Assembly: GCA_016875255.1 (NCBI GenBank)
Contig: VGRU01000143.1
Span: 1-9,432 of the forward strand
Direction of reading: 5' to 3'
Length of the DNA stretch: 9,432 nucleotides
DNA from: Deltaproteobacteria bacterium
GTDB lineage: Bacteria > Desulfobacterota > BSN033 > UBA1163
Shown: one piece after another, positions 1-6,444 of the stretch
How positions within the stretch are numbered: position 1 is the stretch's first letter
How the letters are laid out: each line of letters opens with the position of its first letter
Notes under the pieces: model-generated
Told to the model about the DNA's origin: nothing
What the model saw: the letters and a program-made list of their open reading frames with translations, nothing else
Database searches by the model: none
Translations under genes and position numbers: made by a program

Positions 1-144
1 CCCCAACGGAGTATTAAATAGATGAGAGGACATAGTCGGAGGTTTTCATCTGTCCGTAAATCAGACAGTAATTCCTTTCGAAGTTAATAGTATTCTACTC
101 AATTACGACAGGTTGGTCAATAAAGAGGTTTATTGCAAAAAATC
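1..144. other. Non-coding leader region, left edge of window
   Basis: No convincing coding frame, RNA gene or terminator is visible here. All three + strand frames close quickly at the left edge. A 12-codon frame on the - strand (14-49) has no ribosome binding site worth trusting. GGACA (28-32) and TGTCC (51-55) could form a 5-bp stem, too weak to call. The stretch is probably the distal part of the intergenic region upstream of the aspartate kinase gene. Confidence 0.5.
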
Positions 145-177
145 TTGCACGATGATAGGTGTTCGAGTATAGTATTC
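87..177 (+). repeat. Pair of 9-bp direct repeats in the aspartate kinase promoter region
   Basis: ATAGTATTC occurs at 87-95 and again at 169-177, 82 bp apart. Each copy follows TTCGA by a few bases (TTCGA at 78-82 and at 162-166). The downstream copy overlaps the proposed -10 hexamer (168-173). Two similar sites about eight helical turns apart, one on the promoter, could be operators, but chance similarity in A+T-rich DNA is not excluded. Confidence 0.3.
145..173 (+). promoter_or_regulatory. Candidate sigma-70 promoter for aspartate kinase
   Basis: TTGCAC (145-150, three of six consensus positions) and TATAGT (168-173, five of six) are separated by exactly 17 bp. Transcription would begin near 180 and give a leader of about 38 nt before the start codon at 218. 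It is the best promoter-like pair in the 217 bp before the gene. No transcription data support it and the -35 match is modest. Confidence 0.4.
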
Positions 178-217
178 CGAACAAGAGCGCGACCATCAGG
201 CCAGAGGAGAGAACAAG

Positions 218-1606
218 ATGAAAGTCATCAAGATTGGCGGCGGTTCTTTGAAAGGCAAAGGGGCCATCCAGGATATTCTTGCCCTGATTGCCGAACGGGG
301 GCCGGGGCATCCCATCGTCATCTCTGCTCTGGGGGGAATCACGGACATGCTTATTGATGGCATGACTGAGGCTCTCCGGAACGACGCTGCCATTCCTTCC
401 ATCATCAGCCGCCTAAAGAACAAACACATCCTCGTGGCCCGGCACATCATCCCCAAGGGGAAGTTCTACCAGAAATACACCCGGGATCTGAACGACCATC
501 TGGATCAACTCGAACGTCTTTATTACGGCCTGAATTTCACCAAGGAGATCACTCCGAAGATAGCGGATGTGGTCAGTAGCTTTGGGGAACGCCTTTCAGC
601 GGATTTGCTTGCCAGCGCTCTCCGATCTATTGGTCTTCAGGCCACCTACCGTATGCCTCACAAGATCGGACTCATCACAGATGGGAAATTCGGGGATGCC
701 ACGGCCAACTTGCCTATAACCGCTCGAAACCTTCAAAAGAATCTGCTCCCTTTGCTCAAAAAAGGGATGATTGTCTTTGTGCCCGGTTTTTTCGGGGTTA
801 GTGAAAGTGGAGACATTACCACCTTTGGACGGGGTGGAAGCGACTACTCCGCAGCTGTGGTGGCCGCAGCCATGGATGCAGAAATCCTGGAAGTCTGGAA
901 GGATGTGCCTGGCTACATGAGCGCAGACCCCAAGTTCATTCCAGAGGCTCAGCTTATCCCTTTCCTTTCTTACGACGAAGCGGCTGAGCTCTCCTATTTC
1001 GGGGCCAAGATCCTTCACCCACGGACCATTGAGCCCTTGAGAAAGAGAAAAATGAAGCTCAATATTGCTGTTAAGGACACCACGAACCCGGATGCACCCG
1101 GAAGCCTGATCACATTCCGGAGTCCAAAGGCCAGAAGTTTAATCAAGAGCGTGGCACATGACACGGACATTGCCATCCTTAAAATCCACGGTTCCGGAGT
1201 GGGTGCACGCCCCGGTGTTCTGGCCAGGGTCTCCAGCACTCTTACAGAGAGTGGTATCAATATCAAGTCAGTCGTTACCTCCCAGACCTGCATCAGCCTT
1301 CTGCTGGCCGGAAAGGATATCGACAAAGGATACCATGCCCTTAAAGGTTTGCGCCCGAGACCTTACAGGCGACTGGAGAAAGTCCAGGACGTAGCCCTTG
1401 TGGGAATTGTGGGTGAGGGCCTTCTTCGCCGAAAGGGCATCGCCGGACGATGTTTCACAGCTGTCGCAGAAAGAAGTGTCAACATTGAAATGATCTCGTT
1501 CGGCCCTTCTGAAGTGGCTCTCTACTTCCTCGTGCGCAACAAGAATCTGCAAAAGGCGTTGGAAGCCATTCACAGCACTTTCTTTTCTATCCTTCCGTCT
1601 CAATAG
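218..1606 (+). CDS. Aspartate kinase, monofunctional, with C-terminal ACT domains
   Basis: Phosphorylates L-aspartate to 4-phospho-L-aspartate in the cytoplasm, the entry step to lysine/diaminopimelate, threonine and methionine. The 462-residue protein has an amino-acid-kinase domain (about 1-300) and two ACT modules (about 316-385 and 391-455). Visible motifs are K5 in KIGGGS, E124 in SFGERLSA, FGRGGSDYSAA at 203-213, VWKDVPG at 226-232 and FGAKILHP at 261-268. The Y after GGSD, the length and the C-terminal IHSTFF resemble the LysC(III)/ThrA-type kinases more than the shorter two-subunit type, and there is no homoserine dehydrogenase fusion. The usual KFGGTS loop reads KIGGGS here, a departure from consensus. 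AGGAG at 205-209, 8 nt from the ATG, supports the start. ACT domains imply feedback control by an end-product amino acid, but I cannot tell which. The gene converges on kbl. Family assignment is firm; which paralogue it is remains open. Confidence 0.93.
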   Translation: MKVIKIGGGSLKGKGAIQDILALIAERGPGHPIVISALGGITDMLIDGMTEALRNDAAIPSIISRLKNKHILVARHIIPKGKFYQKYTRDLNDHLDQLERLYYGLNFTKEITPKIADVVSSFGERLSADLLASALRSIGLQATYRMPHKIGLITDGKFGDATANLPITARNLQKNLLPLLKKGMIVFVPGFFGVSESGDITTFGRGGSDYSAAVVAAAMDAEILEVWKDVPGYMSADPKFIPEAQLIPFLSYDEAAELSYFGAKILHPRTIEPLRKRKMKLNIAVKDTTNPDAPGSLITFRSPKARSLIKSVAHDTDIAILKIHGSGVGARPGVLARVSSTLTESGINIKSVVTSQTCISLLLAGKDIDKGYHALKGLRPRPYRRLEKVQDVALVGIVGEGLLRRKGIAGRCFTAVAERSVNIEMISFGPSEVALYFLVRNKNLQKALEAIHSTFFSILPSQ

Positions 1607-1629
1607 GAGGTTAAGGAATATACGGAAGG
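1591..1629. repeat. 8-bp inverted repeat across the aspartate kinase stop codon
   Basis: CCTTCCGT (1591-1598) and ACGGAAGG (1622-1629) are perfect inverted repeats with a 23-nt loop. The arms span the stop codon at 1604-1606 and sit in the 54-bp gap between the convergent aspartate kinase and kbl genes. Neither strand has a T-run after the stem, so it does not qualify as an intrinsic terminator. Its position between convergent genes makes a transcript 3'-end role possible but unproven. Confidence 0.35.
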
Positions 1630-1660
1630 GGAAAAAATGTTTAGGGAGGGCTTCGAAGCA

Positions 1661-2860
1661 TCACTGTCTGCTAATCACATTGTGCTTCCATCCCACTTTT
1701 CTGAATGCCTGAATTGCTTTGAGGATATCGTCCTTCGTGTGAGCAGCGCTCATTTGGGTCCTAATTCTCGCCTGCCCTTTAGGAACAACAGGGTAGCTGA
1801 AACCAATGACATAAACCCCTTCGTCCAGCATATCCCGTGACATGTCTGCAGCCAACTTAGCATCTCCCAGCATGATCGGAATGATGGGATGGCCAGCGCC
1901 CACCGTTTTAAACCCTACCTTCTCTATTTCTTTCCGGAACAAAACACAATTCTCTTCGAGACGGTCTCGCAATTCTGTGCTCGTGCTCAGTATCTCCAGT
2001 ACCTTCAAACTGGTATAGACGATGACCGGAGCAAGGCTATTGCTGAATAGATACGGACGACTCCGCTGGCGTAATAACTCCACGATTTCCTTTCGGGCCG
2101 CCGTAAATCCTCCCGAAGCCCCCCCCATTGCCTTTCCGAGTGTTGACGTAATGATATCGACTCGCCCCAAGACTCCATGATATTCATGAGAACCCCTTCC
2201 CGTTTTTCCGACAAAGCCTGTGGCATGGGAATCGTCCACCATGACCCACGCTTCATATTTTTGAGCGAGATCACAAATATCTTTAAGATTGGCGATGATC
2301 CCATCCATGGAGAAAACACCATCCGTGGCAATTATTTTTATTCTGGCACCGTCTTTCTCGGCCTGCTGAAGTTGACCCTCCAAGTCATTCATATCGTTGT
2401 TCTGATATCGATACCTTCTGGCTTTACAGAGCCTTATCCCGTCGATGACGGAAGCATGATTAAGGACATCGGAAATGATAGCGTCTTCTTCACCCAAAAG
2501 CGTTTCGAAAAGTCCCCCATTGGCATCGAAACAGGAAGAATAAAGAATGGCATCCTCCATCCCAAGATATTTGGCGATCTTTGATTCGAGTTCTTTGTGG
2601 ATATCGAGGGTCCCACAGATAAAACGGACACTTGCCATCCCAAATCCATACCGCTCCAGGCCTTCCTGGGCTGCCTTGATGAGCCTTGCATCATTGGCTA
2701 AGCCCAAATAGTTGTTCGCACAGAAATTAATCACTCGCCCCTGCTTGACCTTGATATAAGAGGATTGGGGGGTCAGGATGATGCGTTCTTCCTTATACAG
2801 GCCAGTTTTTCGAATATCCTCAAGCTCGTCTGAGATCTTTTCTAGAATTTTCCCAACCAT
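1661..2860 (-). CDS. kbl: Glycine C-acetyltransferase (2-amino-3-ketobutyrate CoA ligase)
   Basis: Cleaves 2-amino-3-oxobutanoate with CoA to glycine and acetyl-CoA, the second step of threonine breakdown. It is a PLP enzyme of the alpha-oxoamine synthase family. At 399 residues it matches the usual length (E. coli Kbl about 398). Visible landmarks are [10 protein letters not shown] (46-55), NHAS at 134-137, the DDSHATGF motif at 209-216 that contacts PLP, and the PLP lysine K243 in STLGKAMGG, followed by the family's SRPYLFSN segment. The start ATG lies 4 bp after the tdh stop; GGGGGA inside the last codons of tdh serves as its ribosome binding site, so the two genes are co-transcribed and probably coupled. 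The family also includes 5-aminolevulinate, 8-amino-7-oxononanoate and serine palmitoyl synthases; the tdh partner and full-length resemblance to Kbl decide the call. Confidence 0.94.
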   Translation of the reverse strand: MVGKILEKISDELEDIRKTGLYKEERIILTPQSSYIKVKQGRVINFCANNYLGLANDARLIKAAQEGLERYGFGMASVRFICGTLDIHKELESKIAKYLGMEDAILYSSCFDANGGLFETLLGEEDAIISDVLNHASVIDGIRLCKARRYRYQNNDMNDLEGQLQQAEKDGARIKIIATDGVFSMDGIIANLKDICDLAQKYEAWVMVDDSHATGFVGKTGRGSHEYHGVLGRVDIITSTLGKAMGGASGGFTAARKEIVELLRQRSRPYLFSNSLAPVIVYTSLKVLEILSTSTELRDRLEENCVLFRKEIEKVGFKTVGAGHPIIPIMLGDAKLAADMSRDMLDEGVYVIGFSYPVVPKGQARIRTQMSAAHTKDDILKAIQAFRKVGWKHNVISRQ

Positions 2861-2864
2861 AGCA

Positions 2865-3824
2865 TTACTTTCCCCCTTCGCACTTTTTTTTGATGACCCT
2901 CAACATATCTTCAGCCATCATCGGCAGGTCATATTTCGGATTCCAATTCCACTCTTCTCGCGCACAGGAATCGTCCATTTTATTTGGCCATGATTCAGCG
3001 ATGCTTTGCTTAATTGGATCGATTTTGTAATTCATCTCGAAGTCAGGGATATGCCTTCTAATTTCCGCTGCGATCATTTCAGGACAAAAACTCATCGCTG
3101 TAACGTTGAACGAGTTACGGTGTTTCAATCTGGAGGGATCTACCTCCATGAGCTGGATCGCTGCTTCAAGGGCATCAGGCATATACATCATGTCCAGAAA
3201 TGTTTTTGAACTTATGGGGCAGGTGAACTTCTTCTCTTTCACTGCTGCATAAAAGATTTCGACTGCGTAATCCGTTGTTCCACCCTCTGGGGGTGTCACA
3301 TTTGAGATAATTCCCGGATAGCGCACGCTTCGAGTATCCACATCAAATCGTTTAAAATAATAATCGCTCAAGAGCTCACCCGCCACTTTTGTAACCCCAT
3401 ACATCGTTTGAGGTCTCTGGATGGTATCCTGGGGAGTATTGTCTAAGGGAGTGGAAAGTCCGAAAGCCCCTATGGAACTTGGTGTAAAAACCGCACAACG
3501 ATATTCACGGGAAACCTCCAAGACGTTTAGGAGGCCATTCATTCCAACACGCCAGGCTTCCAGGGGATTGGCCTCTCCGACGACCGAAAGGAGTGCGGCC
3601 AGGTTGTAGATCGTGTCAATCTTGTATTTCTTGATGACCGGAAAGAGTTGTTCTTTATCGGTGACGTCAACCCTTTCCACGGGACCTGACTCAAACAATT
3701 CCCGTGGAGGTTTGGTCTTATGAATCCCTGCAACGACCTTGGAATTGCCATACCGTTTGCGAAGTTCGGGGGTTAATTCAGATCCAATCTGACCTGCTGA
3801 TCCGATGATAAGAATATTCTTCAT
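2865..3824 (-). CDS. tdh: L-threonine 3-dehydrogenase, SDR (NAD-dependent epimerase) type
   Basis: Oxidises L-threonine with NAD+ to 2-amino-3-oxobutanoate, which Kbl then cleaves. The 319-residue protein has an N-terminal Rossmann fold with GSAGQIG (8-14) and [11 protein letters not shown] (74-84), the TPSSIGAFG segment (114-122) carrying the SDR serine, and the catalytic pair Y142 and K146 in [17 protein letters not shown] and [11 protein letters not shown] follow, as in the UDP-galactose-epimerase-like threonine dehydrogenases. There is no zinc-binding MDR architecture, so this is not the classical E. coli-type Tdh. It starts the tdh-kbl pair, with kbl 4 bp downstream. The ATG at 3824 matches the expected N-terminus, although only a weak GGA-type ribosome binding site lies before it. 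Another sugar epimerase would be the alternative on fold alone; the adjacent kbl and family motifs argue against it. Confidence 0.92.
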   Translation of the reverse strand: MKNILIIGSAGQIGSELTPELRKRYGNSKVVAGIHKTKPPRELFESGPVERVDVTDKEQLFPVIKKYKIDTIYNLAALLSVVGEANPLEAWRVGMNGLLNVLEVSREYRCAVFTPSSIGAFGLSTPLDNTPQDTIQRPQTMYGVTKVAGELLSDYYFKRFDVDTRSVRYPGIISNVTPPEGGTTDYAVEIFYAAVKEKKFTCPISSKTFLDMMYMPDALEAAIQLMEVDPSRLKHRNSFNVTAMSFCPEMIAAEIRRHIPDFEMNYKIDPIKQSIAESWPNKMDDSCAREEWNWNPKYDLPMMAEDMLRVIKKKCEGGK

Positions 3825-3998
3825 AGCACGATTCCATTCAATCCGTTTTGTAAGAAGTGATTACTCAACAAGACGATTACAGTTAAGGCTGTTACCCACA
3901 TTGACGATTCTTCCTTCGACAGGCTCCCACTTTCGCCAGGGCTTCGGCGGAAAGGTAGGGCGATCGGTGATATAGTTTGGATGAACGCTGTAAAAAAC
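3825..3998. other. hemL-tdh intergenic gap
   Basis: This 174-bp gap lies between the end of hemL and the start of tdh, both on the - strand. It holds a bulged hairpin (3930-3954) and CCTTCGACAGGCTC (3913-3926), a motif I recall from dispersed intergenic repeats in environmental bacterial genomes. I looked for a - strand promoter and found no pair with acceptable hexamers and spacing. A T-run follows the hemL stop on the - strand, but no hairpin precedes it. Confidence 0.4.
3930..3954. repeat. Bulged stem-loop between hemL and tdh
   Basis: CTTTCGCC (3930-3937) pairs with GGCGGAAAG (3946-3954) with one unpaired G at 3949 and an 8-nt loop. No T-run follows on either strand, so a terminator call is not supported. 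It could be a processing site between hemL and tdh transcripts or a remnant of a dispersed repeat. Confidence 0.4.
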
Positions 3999-5282
3999 TC
4001 AAATCTTCCTGAAGGCGGTATCGCAGGCTTCTGCTGTTTTGTCCAGATCCTTTTGTGTATGGGCCAATGAGATAAACCAGGCCTCAAACTGGGAAGGGGG
4101 AAGATAGATCCCCTGGTCCAGCATCTCGATAAAAAACTTGGCGAACCGTTTGGTGTCGCTCGTCTTTGCTGAAGAATAGTCTCTCACAGGGCCTTCCGTA
4201 AAGAAGACGGTGAGCATCCCGGTGGCCCGATTGATGGAGACAGGAATCCCCTGTTCTTCAGCGCTTTCAGAGATTCTTTCTGTTAGATAAGTGGTCTTTT
4301 TCTCCAGGTCCTGATAAATCTTTTTCGATTTAAGGATATCCAGGGCCTCAATACCCGCAGCCATGGCAAGAGGGTTTCCGGAGAGCGTCCCTGCCTGATA
4401 GACGCCTCCAAGAGGAGCCACCCTTTCCATGATCTTCTCTTTGCCGCCATAAGCGCCCACCGGAAGCCCTCCTCCAATGATCTTCCCGAGACAGGTGAGG
4501 TCCGCTTTAATCCCATAGAGCTCCTGAACACCGCCGTAGGCTGCCCGAAAACCGGAAATTACCTCATCAAAAACGAGAAGGATCCCTCTCTCGTCGCATA
4601 TCCCTCTCAATCCTTCTAAAAACCCCTTCTCCGGGAGGACCACCCCCATATTGCCGGCAATGGGCTCCACGATGATGCAGGCGATCTGCTCCGGATACTG
4701 ATTCACAAGAGCTTTAACTCTTTCCAAATCGTTGTAAGGGGCGTTTAAGGTATGTTTTGCCAGATCCTCCGGGACTCCAAGGCTATCAGGGATGCCAAAG
4801 GTTGTAGCGCCGGAGCCTGCCTTAACGAGCAGACTGTCCCCGTGACCATGATAACACCCTTCGAATTTGAGAATCTTGTTTCTTCCCGTATATCCCCTTG
4901 CCACTCGAATAGCGCTCATCACCGCTTCTGTGCCGGAGCTGACCATTCTTAGAGTTTCCATAGAAGGGAAGGCTTTTCTCACCCTGATGGCAAGCTCAAC
5001 TTCCAGGGGAGTCGGAGCGCCAAAACTGGTTCCTCTCGGGGCTGCCTTTTTCAGCGCGCTCACAATCCTCGGGTGGGCATGGCCCATGATCATCGGCCCC
5101 CATGACCCCACATAGTCAACATACTCATTCCCATCCACATCCCATATCTTGGCCCCCCTGGCCCGATCAATAAAAACAGGGGGAATGCCAATGGCTTTAA
5201 AAGCCCGGACCGGGCTATTGACTCCCCCTGGAATCAATTCCAATGCCCGGCGATAGTATCCAATCGATTTTTTTCTGTTCAT
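3999..5282 (-). CDS. hemL: Glutamate-1-semialdehyde 2,1-aminomutase
   Basis: Converts glutamate-1-semialdehyde to 5-aminolevulinate, the last step of the C5 route to tetrapyrroles; a cytoplasmic PLP enzyme of the class III aminotransferase fold. The 427-residue protein has the hallmark N-terminus LIPGGVNSPVRAF (16-28), SSGTEAVMSAIRVAR (115-129), CYHGHGD (143-149), VFDEVISGFR (237-246) with the PLP-ring aspartate D239, and the PLP lysine K267 in LGKIIGGGLPVGAYGG. GTLSGNPLAMAAG follows, as expected. Length matches the family. GGGAG lies 7 nt before the ATG. It starts 14 bp after the FAH-family gene, so the two are probably co-transcribed. No hemA, hemB or hemC is in view. The PVRAF and GTLSGNP signatures separate it from ordinary class III aminotransferases. 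Confidence 0.96.
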   Translation of the reverse strand: MNRKKSIGYYRRALELIPGGVNSPVRAFKAIGIPPVFIDRARGAKIWDVDGNEYVDYVGSWGPMIMGHAHPRIVSALKKAAPRGTSFGAPTPLEVELAIRVRKAFPSMETLRMVSSGTEAVMSAIRVARGYTGRNKILKFEGCYHGHGDSLLVKAGSGATTFGIPDSLGVPEDLAKHTLNAPYNDLERVKALVNQYPEQIACIIVEPIAGNMGVVLPEKGFLEGLRGICDERGILLVFDEVISGFRAAYGGVQELYGIKADLTCLGKIIGGGLPVGAYGGKEKIMERVAPLGGVYQAGTLSGNPLAMAAGIEALDILKSKKIYQDLEKKTTYLTERISESAEEQGIPVSINRATGMLTVFFTEGPVRDYSSAKTSDTKRFAKFFIEMLDQGIYLPPSQFEAWFISLAHTQKDLDKTAEACDTAFRKI

Positions 5283-5296
5283 CTTTGATCTCCCGA

Positions 5297-6058
5297 TTAC
5301 TCTCCTGCGATAACCGTATTGGTCAGAGTACCGATCCCCTCGATGACCACATCCACTTTGTCGCCGACAACCATCCGCCCTATTCCAGAAGGCGTGCCCG
5401 TGGCGATCACATCCCCCGGCAAGAGGGTCATCACATGAGAGATATAACTCACCAATTGATGGGGGCCGAAGATGAGATTCTTCGTATTGGAATGCTGGCG
5501 TCTCTCACCGTTGAGATAGGTGGCTATCTCCAATTGGTGAGGATCGATATCCGTCACGATCCAGGGGCCGATGGGCGCAAAGGTGTCAAAACCCTTCGAC
5601 AGCGTCCACTGGCCATCTTTGGGTTGTAGGTCCCTGGCTGTCACATCATTCAAGCAGGTGTATCCGAGGATGTAATCACCTGCCTTTTCTTCAGGCACAG
5701 ACTTTGCCTCTTTTCCGATCACCACGGCCAACTCGGCTTCATAGTCCACCCTCCTCGACATCTTCGGATAGACAATCCCATCACCGGGTCCGATGACTGA
5801 AGTGGATGGTTTCATAAAGAGCAGAGGTTTCTCCGGAATCGCCATCTTCACCTCTTCGGCATGGTCCCGGTAGTTCAATCCAAGAGCTACAATCTTCGAT
5901 GGAAGACAGGGGGCAAGCAGCTTCACCTCTTCGAGCTTCTTTGCCTTCGACGAAAGATGAAAATGTCCGAAAGGATCTCCCTCCATCTCACGAATCATAC
6001 CCTCTTCGATGACACCCCACTTAATGATTGATCCATCTTGGTATCTGACAATTTTCAT
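5297..6058 (-). CDS. Fumarylacetoacetate hydrolase (FAH) family protein
   Basis: A metal-dependent enzyme of the FAH superfamily, whose members hydrolyse, decarboxylate or isomerise 2-oxo/2,4-dioxo acids (acylpyruvases, oxaloacetate decarboxylases or tautomerases, HpaG-like isomerases). The 253-residue protein has a short N-terminal domain (about 1-50), then the core: ALGLNYRDHAEE (58-69), VDYEAELAVVIG (104-115) with probable metal ligands E107 and E109, NDVTARDLQ (137-145) with the third ligand D138, K155 in LSKGFDTFAPIGPW, and GTPSGIG (221-227). All ligands are present, so it should be active. The ATG at 6058 follows GAGGAG by 12 nt, a slightly long spacing, with no better in-frame alternative. 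hemL follows 14 bp downstream; upstream is a 386-bp repeat-filled gap. Neither neighbour names a substrate, and sequence alone does not separate the activities. Confidence 0.88.
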   Translation of the reverse strand: MKIVRYQDGSIIKWGVIEEGMIREMEGDPFGHFHLSSKAKKLEEVKLLAPCLPSKIVALGLNYRDHAEEVKMAIPEKPLLFMKPSTSVIGPGDGIVYPKMSRRVDYEAELAVVIGKEAKSVPEEKAGDYILGYTCLNDVTARDLQPKDGQWTLSKGFDTFAPIGPWIVTDIDPHQLEIATYLNGERRQHSNTKNLIFGPHQLVSYISHVMTLLPGDVIATGTPSGIGRMVVGDKVDVVIEGIGTLTNTVIAGE

Positions 6059-6103
6059 TGAGTTGAGTAGCTCCTCTCACTTCATGGGAATAGAATCGTT
6101 TTA

Positions 6104-6131
6104 AATAACCAATCACCAAATTCCAATCCCG
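6104..6131 (+). repeat. Four in-register degenerate heptamers (AAT[A/C]ACC-like)
   Basis: AATAACC, AATCACC, AAATTCC and AATCCCG follow one another without gaps. All begin with AA, three end in CC and the fourth in CG. The last unit runs into the palindrome at 6127-6142. The array ends 45 bp before the start codon of the FAH-family gene. Confidence 0.7.
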
Positions 6132-6142
6132 CCAAGGCGGGA
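6127..6142. repeat. Perfect 7-bp-arm palindrome
   Basis: TCCCGCC (6127-6133) and GGCGGGA (6136-6142) are exact inverted repeats with a 2-nt AA centre. It is a compact GC-rich palindrome in otherwise A+T-rich DNA, 13 bp from the longer palindrome at 6156-6175. Confidence 0.8.
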
Positions 6143-6155
6143 CCAAATAAATTTC

Positions 6156-6175
6156 CCTGCCTGCCGGCAGGCAGG
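6156..6175. repeat. 20-bp perfect palindrome
   Basis: The arms (6156-6165 and 6166-6175) are exact reverse complements with no loop, centred on GCCGGC. Each arm is itself a near-duplication of CCTGC. Such GC-rich CCTGCC/GGCAGG palindromes are, from memory, common as dispersed intergenic repeats in environmental bacterial genomes. No terminator T-run adjoins it. Confidence 0.85.
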
Positions 6176-6197
6176 AATAACCAATGCCCGAATAACC
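6176..6197 (+). repeat. Heptamer units flanking the 20-bp palindrome
   Basis: AATAACC (6176-6182), AATGCCC (6183-6189), a single G, then AATAACC (6191-6197). The AATAACC unit is identical to that at 6104-6110, so the two palindromes are bracketed by copies of the same heptamer. Confidence 0.65.
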
Positions 6198-6263
6198 AAA
6201 ACAGGCGCTTAAATTTTAGAATCAATTGGGTTGTTTGAGATTGTCTTGTAAAATCCCTCCCAA

Positions 6264-6284
6264 CCTCCCTTTTCCAAAGGGAGG
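6264..6284. repeat. Stem-loop, 9-bp perfect stem
   Basis: CCTCCCTTT (6264-6272) and AAAGGGAGG (6276-6284) are exact inverted repeats with a 3-nt loop. It is the second hairpin met by transcripts leaving dapB on the - strand. The sequence after it there contains only a short ATTTTA, not a convincing T-run. Confidence 0.75.
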
Positions 6285-6288
6285 GGAA

Positions 6289-6320
6289 CTTAATCCCCCT
6301 TTTGACAAAGGGGGATTAAG
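6289..6320. repeat. Stem-loop, 14-bp perfect stem, with adjoining direct repeat
   Basis: The arms 6289-6302 and 6307-6320 pair perfectly (core TAATCCCCCTTT / AAAGGGGGATTA) around a 4-nt TGAC loop. GGGGGATTA of the right arm (6310-6318) is repeated directly at 6320-6328. This is the strongest potential RNA hairpin in the window, about 120 bp past the dapB stop on the - strand. No T-run follows on either strand, so a Rho-independent terminator is not supported; blocking 3' exonucleases or being a dispersed repeat are alternatives. Confidence 0.8.
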
Positions 6321-6403
6321 GGGGATTAGATACTCTTTTTCAAATAGCTAAAGTGTTACAAATTTTGGAATAAATTTTTTGCCGTTTCAGTCATTGGAAC
6401 CTT

Positions 6404-6442
6404 GGTTATTATTTGATTATTGGTGCTTGGTTATTGGTGATT
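6404..6442 (-). repeat. Inverted heptamer array at the dapB end of the gap
   Basis: On the + strand the units read GGTTATT (6404-6410), ATTT, GATTATT (6415-6421), GGTGCTT (6422-6428), GGTTATT (6429-6435) and GGTGATT (6436-6442). Their reverse complements (AATCACC, AATAACC, AAGCACC) are the same unit type as at 6104-6131, in opposite orientation. The array ends 2 bp from the dapB stop codon. Confidence 0.7.
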
Positions 6443-6444
6443 TT

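Larger units (their letters stand above)
6059..6444. repeat. 386-bp composite repeat region between dapB and the FAH-family gene
   Basis: No gene is visible. Reading along the + strand it holds: heptamer repeats (6104-6131), a perfect GC-rich palindrome beginning in the last heptamer (6127-6142), a 20-bp perfect palindrome (6156-6175), more heptamers (6176-6197), an A+T-rich spacer, two strong stem-loops (6264-6284 and 6289-6320), another A+T-rich spacer, and heptamers in the opposite orientation (6404-6442), ending 2 bp from the dapB stop codon. Inverted heptamers at both ends around a structured core suggest a defined element rather than random spacer. Neither stem-loop is followed by a clean T-run, so termination after dapB is uncertain. 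Confidence 0.75.

Noticed and set aside
14..49. Short peptide frame (11 residues, - strand) in the left leader
   Set aside because: Too short, with no good ribosome binding site and no regulatory logic such as repeated codons of one amino acid.
1..217. Lysine riboswitch upstream of aspartate kinase
   Set aside because: The leader after the proposed promoter is only about 38 nt, and I see no multi-stem structure or terminator characteristic of the element.
1637..1840. 67-codon + strand frame after aspartate kinase
   Set aside because: Mostly antisense to the 3' end of kbl, with no family resemblance.
3821..4087. 88-codon frame on the - strand between hemL and tdh, whose stop overlaps the tdh start
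   Set aside because: Its first part is hemL read out of frame, the composition is not protein-like, and no ribosome binding site supports the start.
6059..6130. Sigma-70 promoter for the FAH-family gene inside the heptamer repeats
   Set aside because: TTGGTT/TATT-like hexamers occur because of the repeat itself. Spacings of 13-14 or 21 bp do not fit, and the one 17-bp spacing gives a poor -10 (TAAAAC).
6289..6320. Rho-independent terminator for dapB
   Set aside because: The stem is strong, but no T-run follows it on the - strand or the + strand.
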